Of a DNA stretch of 64,000 nucleotides, positions 8,645-16,268 are shown one piece after another. How positions within the stretch are numbered: position 1 is the stretch's first letter; each line of letters begins with the position of its first letter. Made by a program: the position numbers and the translations under genes. The notes beneath the pieces are model-generated. The model worked only from the letters and a program-made list of their open reading frames with translations. It made no database searches and had not been told where the DNA came from. The stretch is from Microbacterium sp. BK668 (GTDB lineage: Bacteria > Actinomycetota > Actinomycetes > Actinomycetales > Microbacteriaceae), in contig NZ_SNWG01000001.1 in NCBI RefSeq assembly GCF_004362195.1, positions 1,674,001 through 1,738,000 on the forward strand, in the 5' to 3' direction.

Positions 8645-10375
8645 CTAGCGTCGCGCCGACGCCGCGGTCGCGGCATCCGTCGCCGCCTCGTCGCCGGAGC
8701 GGGCCTCGTCCGCAGGGCGGACAGTGGGCGTCGCGGTGAGGGCGTCCATCCCCTCGGCGACCGAGGCGGTCGCGAGGTCGGCTTCGCCGGCCTGGATGCG
8801 CTCACTCGTCGTCATTCGCGTGAGCGGCTTGTTCGGGAGGAAGAGCACGGCCACAAGGCTCATGATCGCGAACGGGACCGCGATGAGGAACGAGTGCGAG
8901 ATGCCCTGCGCGTAGATGTCCTCGAAGATGATCCGCACGACCTCCGGCATCGCCGACACCTTCGGCAGGGTCCCGCTCTGCAGCTGCTCGGCCACCTCCG
9001 CGCCCTGCGCGCCCAGGCTCATGATGGCCGTCGTGAGACGGTCCTCGGCTTCGCCCAGCATGTCGGTCACGGTCGATGCGAGGGCGGCGCCCATCACCGA
9101 GACGCCGATCGTGCCGCCGAGGCTGCGGAAGAAGGTGACACCCGAGCTCGCGACACCGATCTCGGTCGGCTTCGACGTGTTCTGCACGACGAGCACGAGG
9201 TTCTGCATCGTCATGCCGACGCCCGCGCCGAGGAGGAACATGTAGAGCGAGACGAGGGCGAAGTTCGTGTCGTAGTGGATCGTCGACAGCAGGTACGAGC
9301 CCGCGATGAGAGACACCGAGCCCACGATCAGGTAGGGCTTCCACTGACCGAAGCGCGTGATGAGGGCTCCTACGCCGATCGAGGCGAGCAGGAGCCCGGC
9401 GATCATCGGGATCGTCATGAGGCCCGCCTCGGTGGGCGTCGCACCCCGCGCCAGCTGCATGTACTGGCTGAGGAAGACGGATGCGCCGAACATCGCGATG
9501 CCGGTCGCGATCGACGCGACGACGGCGAGCGTGAAGGTGCGGTTGCGGAACATCGTCAGCGGCACGAGCGGCTCCTTCGAGCGCAGCTCGACGAGGATGA
9601 ACAGCGCCGTCGCGGCGATCGCGCCGCCCACCATCAACATGGTCGGGGCGCTCCACCAGTCGAACGAGTCGCCGGCGAGCGTGACCCAGACGAGCAGGAG
9701 CGAGACCGCCGTGGACAGCAGGACGATGCCGAGGTAGTCGATGCGCGCCTTCTGCTTGGCGCGCGTCGGGAGGTGGAGCGTCCGCTGCAGGATGAGGAGC
9801 GCGAGCACGGCGAAGGGAAGGGCGACGAAGAAGTTCCAGCGCCAGCCCCAGGTGTCGGTGATCACGCCGCCGAGCAGCGGCCCGCCGACCGTCGCGACCG
9901 CCATGACGGCGCCGAAGAGTCCCATGTAGCGTCCGCGCTCCCGCGGGCTGATGATGTCCGCCATGATGACCTGGCTGAGCGCCGCGAGACCGCCGGCGCC
10001 GACGCCCTGGACGGCGCGGAACGCGATCAGCGTTTCGGGATTCTGCGAGAACCCGGCGGCGGCCGTCGCGAGCACGAAGATCACGATCGCGAGCTGAATC
10101 AGCAGCTTGCGGTTGGAGAGGTCGGCGAGCTTGCCCCAGATGGGAGTCGAGATGGCCGTCGTCAGCAGCGTGGCCGTGACGACCCACGTGAAGGCCGCCT
10201 GGTCACCCTGCAGGTCGTGGACGATGACCGGAAGCGAGGTCGATACGACGGTCGAGGCCAGCATCGAGACGAACATGCCGAGGAGGAGGCCCGACAGCGC
10301 CTGCAGAACGGCGCGATGCCTGCGCGTGTCGTCGAGGGTCGCGACCGAGCCGGTCGCGGAGGAGGACGTGGTCAT
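8645..10375 (-). CDS. MFS drug exporter, DHA2 (EmrB/QacA) family, 14 TM
   Basis: Proton-driven multidrug exporter, 576 aa, DHA2 family with 14 predicted spans. The DHA2 motif A is seen as STPIWGKLADLSNRK near residues 76-90 and motif C-like GGPLLGGVITDTWGWRWNFF near 158-177. The C-terminal 50 residues are polar and Ala-rich. ATG has an AAGGA site 7 nt upstream and a 5' leader of about 60 nt. Transcription should come from the two-operator promoter at 10430-10480, so expression is tightly repressible, probably by the MarR protein encoded just downstream. Confidence 0.94.
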   Translation of the reverse strand: MTTSSSATGSVATLDDTRRHRAVLQALSGLLLGMFVSMLASTVVSTSLPVIVHDLQGDQAAFTWVVTATLLTTAISTPIWGKLADLSNRKLLIQLAIVIFVLATAAAGFSQNPETLIAFRAVQGVGAGGLAALSQVIMADIISPRERGRYMGLFGAVMAVATVGGPLLGGVITDTWGWRWNFFVALPFAVLALLILQRTLHLPTRAKQKARIDYLGIVLLSTAVSLLLVWVTLAGDSFDWWSAPTMLMVGGAIAATALFILVELRSKEPLVPLTMFRNRTFTLAVVASIATGIAMFGASVFLSQYMQLARGATPTEAGLMTIPMIAGLLLASIGVGALITRFGQWKPYLIVGSVSLIAGSYLLSTIHYDTNFALVSLYMFLLGAGVGMTMQNLVLVVQNTSKPTEIGVASSGVTFFRSLGGTIGVSVMGAALASTVTDMLGEAEDRLTTAIMSLGAQGAEVAEQLQSGTLPKVSAMPEVVRIIFEDIYAQGISHSFLIAVPFAIMSLVAVLFLPNKPLTRMTTSERIQAGEADLATASVAEGMDALTATPTVRPADEARSGDEAATDAATAASARR

Positions 10376-10429
10376 AGGTGTCCTTCACGGAAGGAGGAAA
10401 AGGGTGGGTGCGACGACGACGGCGCGATA

Positions 10430-10473
10430 GTTGACGAATGTCAACCATATGTAAGTCGTTGACCTGTGTCAAC
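10430..10473 (-). promoter_or_regulatory. Exporter promoter with two perfect palindromic operators
   Basis: Two exact copies of GTTGAC-N4-GTCAAC lie at 10430-10445 and 10458-10473, centres 28 bp apart. On the reverse strand the distal copy contains a consensus -35 TTGACA (10472-10467); 17 bp further is -10 TATGGT (10449-10444), whose end runs into the proximal copy. A repressor bound to both sites would block the -35 box and the transcription start. Probable ligand-responsive binder: the MarR protein at 8175-8633. Confidence 0.85.
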
Positions 10474-10515
10474 TATTCCCGATGACGCGTGGGCGGAACG
10501 GCGGAGGATGGTGGA

Positions 10516-11019
10516 GTGTTCAGTGTGGAGATCCTGCTCGACCCGCTGTCGGAGCAGGCGGTGCGCGACGAGTGGGATCGCCTGATCGACGCAGGACTTC
10601 CGAGCACCGGGCGCCAGACCGCCCCGAGCAACCGCCCGCACATCACCGTCGCGGTACGGGAGAGGGTGGATGCCTCGGCCGTCGCCTCCGTCGCCGACGC
10701 CCTGCCGCTCGAGCTCGCCCTGGGCGGCATCCTCCTGTTCGGTCACTCCGGCCGCTTCGTCGTGACGCGGCAGGTCATCGCATCGGCGGCCCTCCTCGAG
10801 CTGCACCGGCGGGTCGCGGGGATAGCGGGCCCGGCGGAACCGAGGTACGCGAACACGGCTCCCGATCAATGGACGCCGCACGTCACCCTCGCCCGACGCG
10901 TCCCCGCGGAGCAGGTCGCCACGATGCTGGCGGTCCTGGAGTCGCGCCCGATCACGGGCCGGGCCACGGGCCTGCGCGTGTGGGACGCCGTGGCGAAGAC
11001 GGTGACGACGCTCCGCTGA
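10516..11019 (+). CDS. 2'-5' RNA ligase family protein
   Basis: Member of the 2H phosphoesterase superfamily, 167 aa. The two catalytic HxT motifs are present: PHITVAVR in the first half and PHVTLARR in the second, about 84 residues apart. Such proteins act on 2'-5' or cyclic phosphodiester bonds in RNA; the cellular substrate is unknown here. The GTG at 10516 is preferred because homologous N-termini (FSVEILLDP) begin there and GAGGAT lies 6 nt before; a GTG at 10489 would add nine residues. It is divergent from the exporter promoter. Confidence 0.88.
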   Translation: MFSVEILLDPLSEQAVRDEWDRLIDAGLPSTGRQTAPSNRPHITVAVRERVDASAVASVADALPLELALGGILLFGHSGRFVVTRQVIASAALLELHRRVAGIAGPAEPRYANTAPDQWTPHVTLARRVPAEQVATMLAVLESRPITGRATGLRVWDAVAKTVTTLR

Positions 11020-11061
11020 CGCTTCGGGTCCGGCGCGGGCGGCCGCGCTGCCCTGCGCGCC

Positions 11062-11724
11062 TCAGTCGGCGAGGGCGAGAGCGCGGAAGGGCTGGCGCGG
11101 AGGCTCGGGCTGCGGCATCCGCGCCCCGGCTTCAGCGCGATTCAGGACGTGACGGCGGTGCAGCTCATCGATGAGCGCGGTGGCGAGGCGGACGAGCTTC
11201 GCGATCTCGGTCTCGTCGCGGTCCACCCACGCGCACCGCGGCTCGTCGCCGACCGGGACGAAGTCGGAGTGCTCCTCCCACGCCACGAGCGTGCGCTCGG
11301 CGCCGAGGACGTGCTGCTGCCACCACACCTGACGCAGGTAGGAGCGGGGGATGCTCCGCCATTCCTTGTTCGTCGTCTTGATCTCCGCGAGGATGACCCG
11401 GCCCGCGGAATCGAGGGCGATCCCGTCGGGGGTGGCGAGGTGGCGCTTCTCGACGACGGCATGGAAGAGCGCCGACGAGGGCTGGATGCCGTGCGTCGCG
11501 GCCACCCAGCGGGCGATCTCGGGCTCGCGCTGGCGACCGTGGGCCGTGTAGGCGTTGCCCGAGAACCCCGACCCGAGAAGCTTCGCATCGGCGGCGCGAC
11601 GGATCGCGTTCGAAGAGGTGAGGGTCGCGACATCCGTCGCCGTGATCCCGCGAGAGCGCGCCCGCACCCACGCCACCCGATCGCGCGAGTCCGCGACGAT
11701 GCGAGCGGCGAGTTCGGGGGTCAC
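11062..11724 (-). CDS. YqaJ-like nuclease (PD-(D/E)XK superfamily)
   Basis: Restriction-fold exonuclease domain of the YqaJ/lambda-exonuclease type, 220 aa. Key elements in order: RGITATDVA (residues 25-33), GRQREPEIA (63-71), ATPDG with Asp100, EIKTT (114-118, Glu and Lys of the active site) and QVWWQQHVL (132-140). Phage relatives degrade DNA ends for recombination; this copy stands alone with no phage genes or Bet/Erf partner, so a housekeeping repair role is only a guess. GTG 11724 follows TACGGT by 7 nt, a leaderless arrangement; longer in-frame extensions have no such signal. Confidence 0.85.
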   Translation of the reverse strand: MTPELAARIVADSRDRVAWVRARSRGITATDVATLTSSNAIRRAADAKLLGSGFSGNAYTAHGRQREPEIARWVAATHGIQPSSALFHAVVEKRHLATPDGIALDSAGRVILAEIKTTNKEWRSIPRSYLRQVWWQQHVLGAERTLVAWEEHSDFVPVGDEPRCAWVDRDETEIAKLVRLATALIDELHRRHVLNRAEAGARMPQPEPPRQPFRALALAD

Positions 11725-11909
11725 GCCCTCCACCGTACGCCGCGCCGGCGACGCTCGCCGACCCGCCACGCCCGCCCGCGTGCCACACGAGCCCACGCAT
11801 CCGATGCCGAGAACGCACGTCCGCACCGTGCGGGGGTGACATCTCGCGCCGGGATGTGTGGGTTCGGGGTCGCGCCGCCGGCCGACGGCTCATCCACTCG
11901 CTACGACGA

Positions 11910-11941
11910 GGCGGGGGTGCCGGTCGACCGACACCCCCGCC
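11910..11941 (-). terminator. Terminator of the M28 peptidase gene
   Basis: A perfect 10-bp stem GGCGGGGGTG/CACCCCCGCC encloses CGGTCGACCG, itself self-complementary, giving a very stable hairpin 15 nt past the peptidase stop codon. Confidence 0.85.
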
Positions 11942-11956
11942 CCTTCCTTCGTCGGC

Positions 11957-13582
11957 TCAGTCGATGTCGCCGTGCGAGTGGTCGTGGTCGGGCGCGAGGC
12001 CGCCACCACCCGGCAGGTTGACCGTGCCCTCCGGCCCGGCCGGCACGGGGAAGGCGAAGTTCCCCGGGGCCTTCTTGCCGACCACGCCGTTGACCGTCTC
12101 GGTCGAGTAGGCGTAGGTCAGCACGGCGGCCGCGATCGCGTCGGAGTTGACGTCCAGCGCATCGAGCGCGAGGTTGTCGATGTCGTCGCACGCGAGGTGG
12201 TAGCACGGGTCGTACTGCTGGCCCGCCGTGCCGCCCCAGATCGCAGCCTGCTCCTCGGTCTTCGGAACCTCGGCGCCGGTGAACAGGCCGCCCGCGGGGA
12301 TGCCGTTCTGGATGAACGCCTGGTAGTCGCTGCGACCGCTGAACTGCGCGTCGTCGTACGGCACGCCGGCCCAGGTGTAGTAGCTCTCGAAGAGATCCTC
12401 GATCTGGATCGATCCGTCAGGGATCGGAACGCCCGCGGGAGCGTCCCAGCCCGACTCGTCGCCGTCGTACACCATGAAGATGTAGTTGGGCGATGCGACC
12501 ATGTCGAAGTTGAGATACAGCGCGACCTCGTCGAGCGTGCCGGCGGCCACCTGATCCGCGACCCAGGCGCGCGAGCCGAGCAGGCCGCTCTCCTCGGCAC
12601 CCCACCACGCGAAGCGCACGGTGTTCTGCGGCTTGAGCTTGGACAGCTGCTGGGCGATCTCGATGAGCGCTGCCGATCCGCTGCCGTTGTCGTTGATTCC
12701 GGGACCGGCGAGGACGGAGTCGAGGTGGGCACCGGCCATGACGACGTTCGAGTCATTCGCGCCCGGAAGCTCGGCGATCACGTTCACCTGCGGGCGCGAC
12801 TCGGGCTGGGCGACGTTGACCCGAGCGGTCGACCCGGCCTGCGCGAGCGCCGCCCCGTCGGCGAAGCTCGCCCCGACGACCGGGATGTTGAGCGGCGTCT
12901 GGTTGATGCCGAGCAGCGTGCCGGTCAGGACTCCGGACCTGAGATCGGTGTTGCCCTGGTTGAAGATGATGACGGCTTCGGCGCCCGCGGTCTGGGCATT
13001 CGTCGCCTTGACCCCGAACTCGCACGTGCCGCGCTGGACGAGTGCGATGTCGTTCGGCCCCGAGAAGTCCAAGCCGACGAAGTCGGAAGCCTCGCAGCCG
13101 CTGGTCACCGGGTCGCGCGGCGGCGCCAGGACGATGTCGACCGGGATGACCTTTCCCGTGACCTCTCCGTATCCGGTCGCCGTGAAACCGCCGGACTCGT
13201 ACTCGGCGGCGATCGGGGTCAGCTGCTCGAGGTCGGGCAGCGGCACGTACGTGAACGGGAACTCGTCGAGCGAGACGTTCCAGCCTGCCGCCTCGAGGGT
13301 CTCCACCACGTAGTCGACGCTCGCGGTGTACCCCGGTGTCCCTGCGGCGCGGGTTCCGTCGTTGGCGTCGGCGATCGCCTGCAGAGCGCGCTCGTGTTCG
13401 AGCACGCCGTCGACGGTCACGCACGAGAGCAGCTTCTCGTAGGTGTTGTTGGTGCGCACATCACACGCCTGGGGCGGGGCCGCGAAGGCTCCGCCGGCGG
13501 GAATGAGAGCCAGCGCGGCGATCGCCGTGGTCGCGATCACCGCCGTGCCGGCGCGCATGGGAGGTTTTGCAGATGGGTACAT
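11957..13582 (-). CDS. Secreted M28 family zinc aminopeptidase with PA domain
   Basis: Exported metallopeptidase, 541 aa. A signal peptide with two basic residues and a long hydrophobic core ends near AFA-AP (about residue 35). A protease-associated (PA) insert lies near residues 140-250. The M28 zinc-site motifs follow: AHLDSV, NDNGSG, WGAEESGLLGS (Glu pair), LNFDM and the late His in CYHLACDD. The C-terminus ends in a Gly-rich stretch and HDHSHGD, a possible metal-binding tail. ATG has an AAGGAA site. A reverse promoter TTCACA (13655-13650), 17 bp, TAGGCT (13632-13627) sits about 40 nt upstream. Confidence 0.92.
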   Translation of the reverse strand: MYPSAKPPMRAGTAVIATTAIAALALIPAGGAFAAPPQACDVRTNNTYEKLLSCVTVDGVLEHERALQAIADANDGTRAAGTPGYTASVDYVVETLEAAGWNVSLDEFPFTYVPLPDLEQLTPIAAEYESGGFTATGYGEVTGKVIPVDIVLAPPRDPVTSGCEASDFVGLDFSGPNDIALVQRGTCEFGVKATNAQTAGAEAVIIFNQGNTDLRSGVLTGTLLGINQTPLNIPVVGASFADGAALAQAGSTARVNVAQPESRPQVNVIAELPGANDSNVVMAGAHLDSVLAGPGINDNGSGSAALIEIAQQLSKLKPQNTVRFAWWGAEESGLLGSRAWVADQVAAGTLDEVALYLNFDMVASPNYIFMVYDGDESGWDAPAGVPIPDGSIQIEDLFESYYTWAGVPYDDAQFSGRSDYQAFIQNGIPAGGLFTGAEVPKTEEQAAIWGGTAGQQYDPCYHLACDDIDNLALDALDVNSDAIAAAVLTYAYSTETVNGVVGKKAPGNFAFPVPAGPEGTVNLPGGGGLAPDHDHSHGDID

Positions 13583-13683
13583 CGTGTTCCTTCCAGAGGG
13601 GTCACCGTTGACCCCGTCGGAGCGAGAGCCTATGCGGTGCCGCGGAGGCTGTGAACCCCGCCGCGCAGCGCCGCCCGCTCGAT

Positions 13684-13712
13684 TTGGGGCGGGCCGCGGC
13701 ATCCGGTACCCT
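13684..13712 (+). promoter_or_regulatory. rplJ-rplL promoter
   Basis: TTGGGG (13684-13689) and TACCCT (13707-13712) with a 17-bp spacer fit a sigma-A-type promoter placed just before the L10 leader. Nothing else is seen between it and the peptidase promoter. Confidence 0.6.
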
Positions 13713-13718
13713 TGTCCG

Positions 13719-13860
13719 TAAGCCGAAGACCGCCGGTCATCGACGTGCGCGCAAGCGCATCGAGATCGAAGCTCTGCGAACGCAGGGGCCCGCGCAGGTG
13801 TACGAAACGAATCTCCTGGTTCAGGAATGAAGCTCCGTGCGCTTGCGCCGGAGCTTTCCT
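13719..13860 (+). ncRNA. L10 leader (ribosomal protein autoregulatory RNA)
   Basis: Between promoter and rplJ lies a structured 5' leader. It begins with AAGCCGAAGACCGCCGGTC, matching what I know of the conserved L10-binding leader in Gram-positive bacteria, and ends in a hairpin with arms AAGCTCCG (13830-13837) and CGGAGCTT (13849-13856) followed by TCCTC, which looks like an attenuator. The expected mechanism is L10 or L10-(L12)n binding that reduces read-through into rplJ-rplL. A covariance search would decide. Confidence 0.75.
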
Positions 13861-13934
13861 CATTCACAGGGCGACTGGATGCCTCGGCCGACGCCCCGCC
13901 ACCGCGGAGCGTCTCGTACACACAAGGAGTGGCC

Positions 13935-14450
13935 ATGGCGCAGAAGGAAGCATCGGTCGCCGAGCTCACGAAGAACTTCGAGGACTCGACCGCCGTTCTG
14001 CTGACCGAGTACCGCGGTCTGACGGTTGCCCAGCTCAAGGAGCTGCGCAACAGCATCCGTCAGGACGCGGAGTACGCCGTGGTGAAGAACACGCTGACCA
14101 GGATCGCCGCGAACAACGCGGGGATCACGTCGCTGGACGACGACCTCAAGGGTCCGTCGGCCATCGCGTTCGTGCACGGTGACCCGGTCGCCGTCGCGAA
14201 GGGCCTGCGTGCCTTCGCCAAGGCACACCCTCTTCTCGTGATCAAGGGCGGCTTCTTCGACGGAAACCCCCTGAGCGCGGATGAGGTCAACAAGCTCGCC
14301 GACCTCGAGAGCCGTGAAGTCCTGCTGGCGAAGCTCGCCGGTGCGATGAAGGCCTCGCTGACCAAGGCGGCATACGTCTTCACTGCGCTCCCGTCGAAGG
14401 CCGTCCGCACGGTCGACGCGCTGCGCGAGAAGCAGGAGTCCGCGGCCTGA
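13935..14450 (+). CDS. rplJ: 50S ribosomal protein L10
   Basis: Stalk base protein that anchors L7/L12 dimers, 171 aa, normal length. The N-terminal segment [15 protein letters not shown] and [20 protein letters not shown] are typical, and the C-terminal helix (about residues 140-171) is the L12-binding region. ATG 13935 has AAGGAG 7 nt upstream; the longer in-frame extension runs through the L10 leader and is rejected. It is co-transcribed with rplL 42 nt downstream. Confidence 0.98.
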   Translation: MAQKEASVAELTKNFEDSTAVLLTEYRGLTVAQLKELRNSIRQDAEYAVVKNTLTRIAANNAGITSLDDDLKGPSAIAFVHGDPVAVAKGLRAFAKAHPLLVIKGGFFDGNPLSADEVNKLADLESREVLLAKLAGAMKASLTKAAYVFTALPSKAVRTVDALREKQESAA

Positions 14451-14492
14451 TAAGGGCCCGGCAAGGCAAAACCCCAATCAAGGAGAATCATC

Positions 14493-14882
14493 ATGGCAAA
14501 GCTCAGCACTGAGGAGCTGCTCGACGCGTTCAAGGAGCTCACGCTCATCGAGCTCAGCGAGTTCGTCAAGGCGTTCGAGGAGACCTTCGACGTCACCGCC
14601 GCCGCGCCCGTCGCGGTCGCCGCTGCCGGCGCCCCCGCCGGTGGTGCCCCCGCCGAGGAGGCTGAGGAGAAGGACTCGTTCGACGTCATCCTCGAGGCCG
14701 CCGGCGACAAGAAGATCCAGGTCATCAAGGTCGTCCGCGAGCTCACCTCGCTCGGCCTCGGTGAGGCGAAGGCCGTCGTCGACGGTGCTCCCAAGGCCGT
14801 CCTCGAGGGCGCCAACAAGGAGGCCGCCGAGAAGGCTCAGGCCGCCCTCCAGGAGGCCGGCGCGACGGTCACCCTCAAGTAA
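14493..14882 (+). CDS. rplL: 50S ribosomal protein L7/L12
   Basis: Acidic stalk protein of 129 aa that recruits translation GTPases. The N-terminal dimerisation domain (residues 1-33), an Ala/Pro/Gly-rich hinge (about 34-55) and the C-terminal domain with [20 protein letters not shown] are all in the expected places. The start has AAGGAG upstream. A near-perfect terminator follows 18 nt after the stop. Confidence 0.98.
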   Translation: MAKLSTEELLDAFKELTLIELSEFVKAFEETFDVTAAAPVAVAAAGAPAGGAPAEEAEEKDSFDVILEAAGDKKIQVIKVVRELTSLGLGEAKAVVDGAPKAVLEGANKEAAEKAQAALQEAGATVTLK

Positions 14883-14900
14883 TCTCGCTCTCGCGAATCG

Positions 14901-14936
14901 CGAAGGCCCCGGATACCTCGGTATCCGGGGCCTTCG
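14901..14936 (+). terminator. Strong terminator after rplL
   Basis: A perfect 17-bp stem (CGAAGGCCCCGGATACC with its complement) closes a 2-nt TC centre, that is, effectively a CTCG-type tight loop. It ends the rplJL transcript and, being symmetric, can also stop the convergent lacI-family transcript. Confidence 0.9.
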
Positions 14937-14938
14937 TC

Positions 14939-14980
14939 GTCCGCTAGGCGGACGGCGCCGTCCGCTAGGCGGACGGCGCC
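14939..14980. repeat. 21-bp tandem duplication spanning the LacI-family stop codon
   Basis: Two exact adjacent 21-bp copies lie at 14939-14959 and 14960-14980. Each contains the inverted repeat GTCCGC-TAG-GCGGAC. The second copy encodes the last residues and stop of the LacI-family gene on the reverse strand, so the copy past the stop is a duplicate of the gene's own 3' end. Confidence 0.9.
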
Positions 14981-16002
14981 GCCCCGACGCCCACGGCGAC
15001 CGAGGGAACGCCGGGCGGGGGCGCTGTGGAGTTGCGCACGATGAGGGTCGCCTGCAGCCGCAGCTGCACGATCGGGGCGTCGGGCTCGCGCACGTGGCGC
15101 ATGACGAGGTCCGCGGCCTGAGAGCCCTGTGCGTGAGGGGACTGCTCGAGCGTGGTCAGCGAGAACATGTCGGCGTACTCGTGGTTGTCGATGCCGACGA
15201 CGCTGAGCGCGCTGGGAACGGGCAGTCCCAGGCGCCGAGCGGCGATGATCGCGCCGATCGCGGCCTCGTCGCACGTGCCCACGATCGCGGTCGGACGGCG
15301 GCGCGAGTCGCCGAGGAGGTCGACGGCCGCCGCGTAGGCACCGGGGATCGTCACGGGCGAGCGGATGTGCGAGGGCGCGAGCCCGGCATCCCTCATCGTC
15401 GCCTCGTACCCCACGAACCTCATCTGATCGACGTGCGCCCAGTGCGGCCCGCCTCCGCCCAGGAAGGCGATGCGCGTGTGGCCGAGCTCCACCAGGTGCT
15501 CGGTGGCGCGGCGGGAGGCGTGGATGTCGTCGAGGGCGACGACGCTGGTCTGCAGGCTCTGCCCGACGACGCTCACGACGGGGCATCCGAGCGCGAGCAG
15601 GCGCTCCAGCTCGTTGTCGCTCGGCTCCAGACCCACGGCGATGAGCCCGTCGAACCGCTTGCGAGCGAGGAAGCCCTCGAACACGTGCCGCCGCCCCTCG
15701 GTGCCCGGACGCGCGTCGTAGAGGGTCAGGTCGTACCCGTGGCGCAGAAGCGAGTCCTGGATGCCCTCCAGGACCTCCGAGAAGAACCATCGGCTGACGT
15801 ACGGCATCACGACGCCGATGTTGTGGGTCCGGCCGGTCGCAAGGCTCACCGCCGCCGTCGAGGCGACGTAGCCGAGAGAGGCCGCCGCCTCCAGAACCCG
15901 CTCACGCGTCTGCTCCGAGACGTACCCGCTTCCCGTGAGGGCGCGGCTGGCCGTCGCCTTCGAGACGCCGGCGGCGTGCGCGACATCCGCGATCCCGGCC
16001 AT
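14965..16002 (-). CDS. LacI family transcriptional regulator of sugar uptake
   Basis: DNA-binding repressor of 345 aa. The N-terminal helix-turn-helix IADVAHAAGVSKATASRAL is at residues 4-22 with the hinge helix at about 48-57; the periplasmic-binding-protein-like effector domain follows, with GIDNHEYADMF (family GxDDxxxA region) near residue 270. ATG 16002 has GGAGAGGAG upstream; the extension to 16194 would read through the operator. It is divergent from the alpha-glucoside-type importer, whose operators it very likely binds. The effector sugar is unknown. Confidence 0.94.
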   Translation of the reverse strand: MAGIADVAHAAGVSKATASRALTGSGYVSEQTRERVLEAAASLGYVASTAAVSLATGRTHNIGVVMPYVSRWFFSEVLEGIQDSLLRHGYDLTLYDARPGTEGRRHVFEGFLARKRFDGLIAVGLEPSDNELERLLALGCPVVSVVGQSLQTSVVALDDIHASRRATEHLVELGHTRIAFLGGGGPHWAHVDQMRFVGYEATMRDAGLAPSHIRSPVTIPGAYAAAVDLLGDSRRRPTAIVGTCDEAAIGAIIAARRLGLPVPSALSVVGIDNHEYADMFSLTTLEQSPHAQGSQAADLVMRHVREPDAPIVQLRLQATLIVRNSTAPPPGVPSVAVGVGAAPSA

Positions 16003-16070
16003 ACGACTCCTCTCCGAGCTGGCCGTCCCACCGGCGCTGCTGCAGCTGCACCGCGCGCAGCGAAGGCGCC

Positions 16071-16092
16071 ATCCTGGAACCGATTCCAGGAT
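16071..16092. promoter_or_regulatory. LacI-type operator O1
   Basis: Perfect 9-bp arms ATCCTGGAA and TTCCAGGAT around CCGA. It lies 69 bp upstream of the regulator start, about 119 bp (centre to centre) from the second operator, and fits autoregulation and loop formation. Confidence 0.8.
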
Positions 16093-16158
16093 GCCTGGAC
16101 CTCTCCAGCTCGGTAAACCCCGCGACACGACGGTTACGCAGTTGTGATTGAGCGCCGA

Positions 16159-16206
16159 TTGTGCGGATGCCCACGAATCGCCTAGCGTGACCATGGAAGC
16201 GGTTCC
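16159..16206 (+). promoter_or_regulatory. Sugar importer promoter with operator O2
   Basis: TTGTGC (16159-16164), an 18-bp spacer and TAGCGT (16183-16188) predict a start near 16195. Exactly there lies TGGAA-GCGG-TTCC (16194-16206), sharing the TGGAA-N4-TTCC core of O1. Repressor bound here would cover the transcription start. Confidence 0.75.
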
Positions 16207-16268
16207 GCACTTCCTGACGCCCGCTTCCAGGGGATCAGCGTCCCTGCACCACTCGAAGAGGAGGACTC

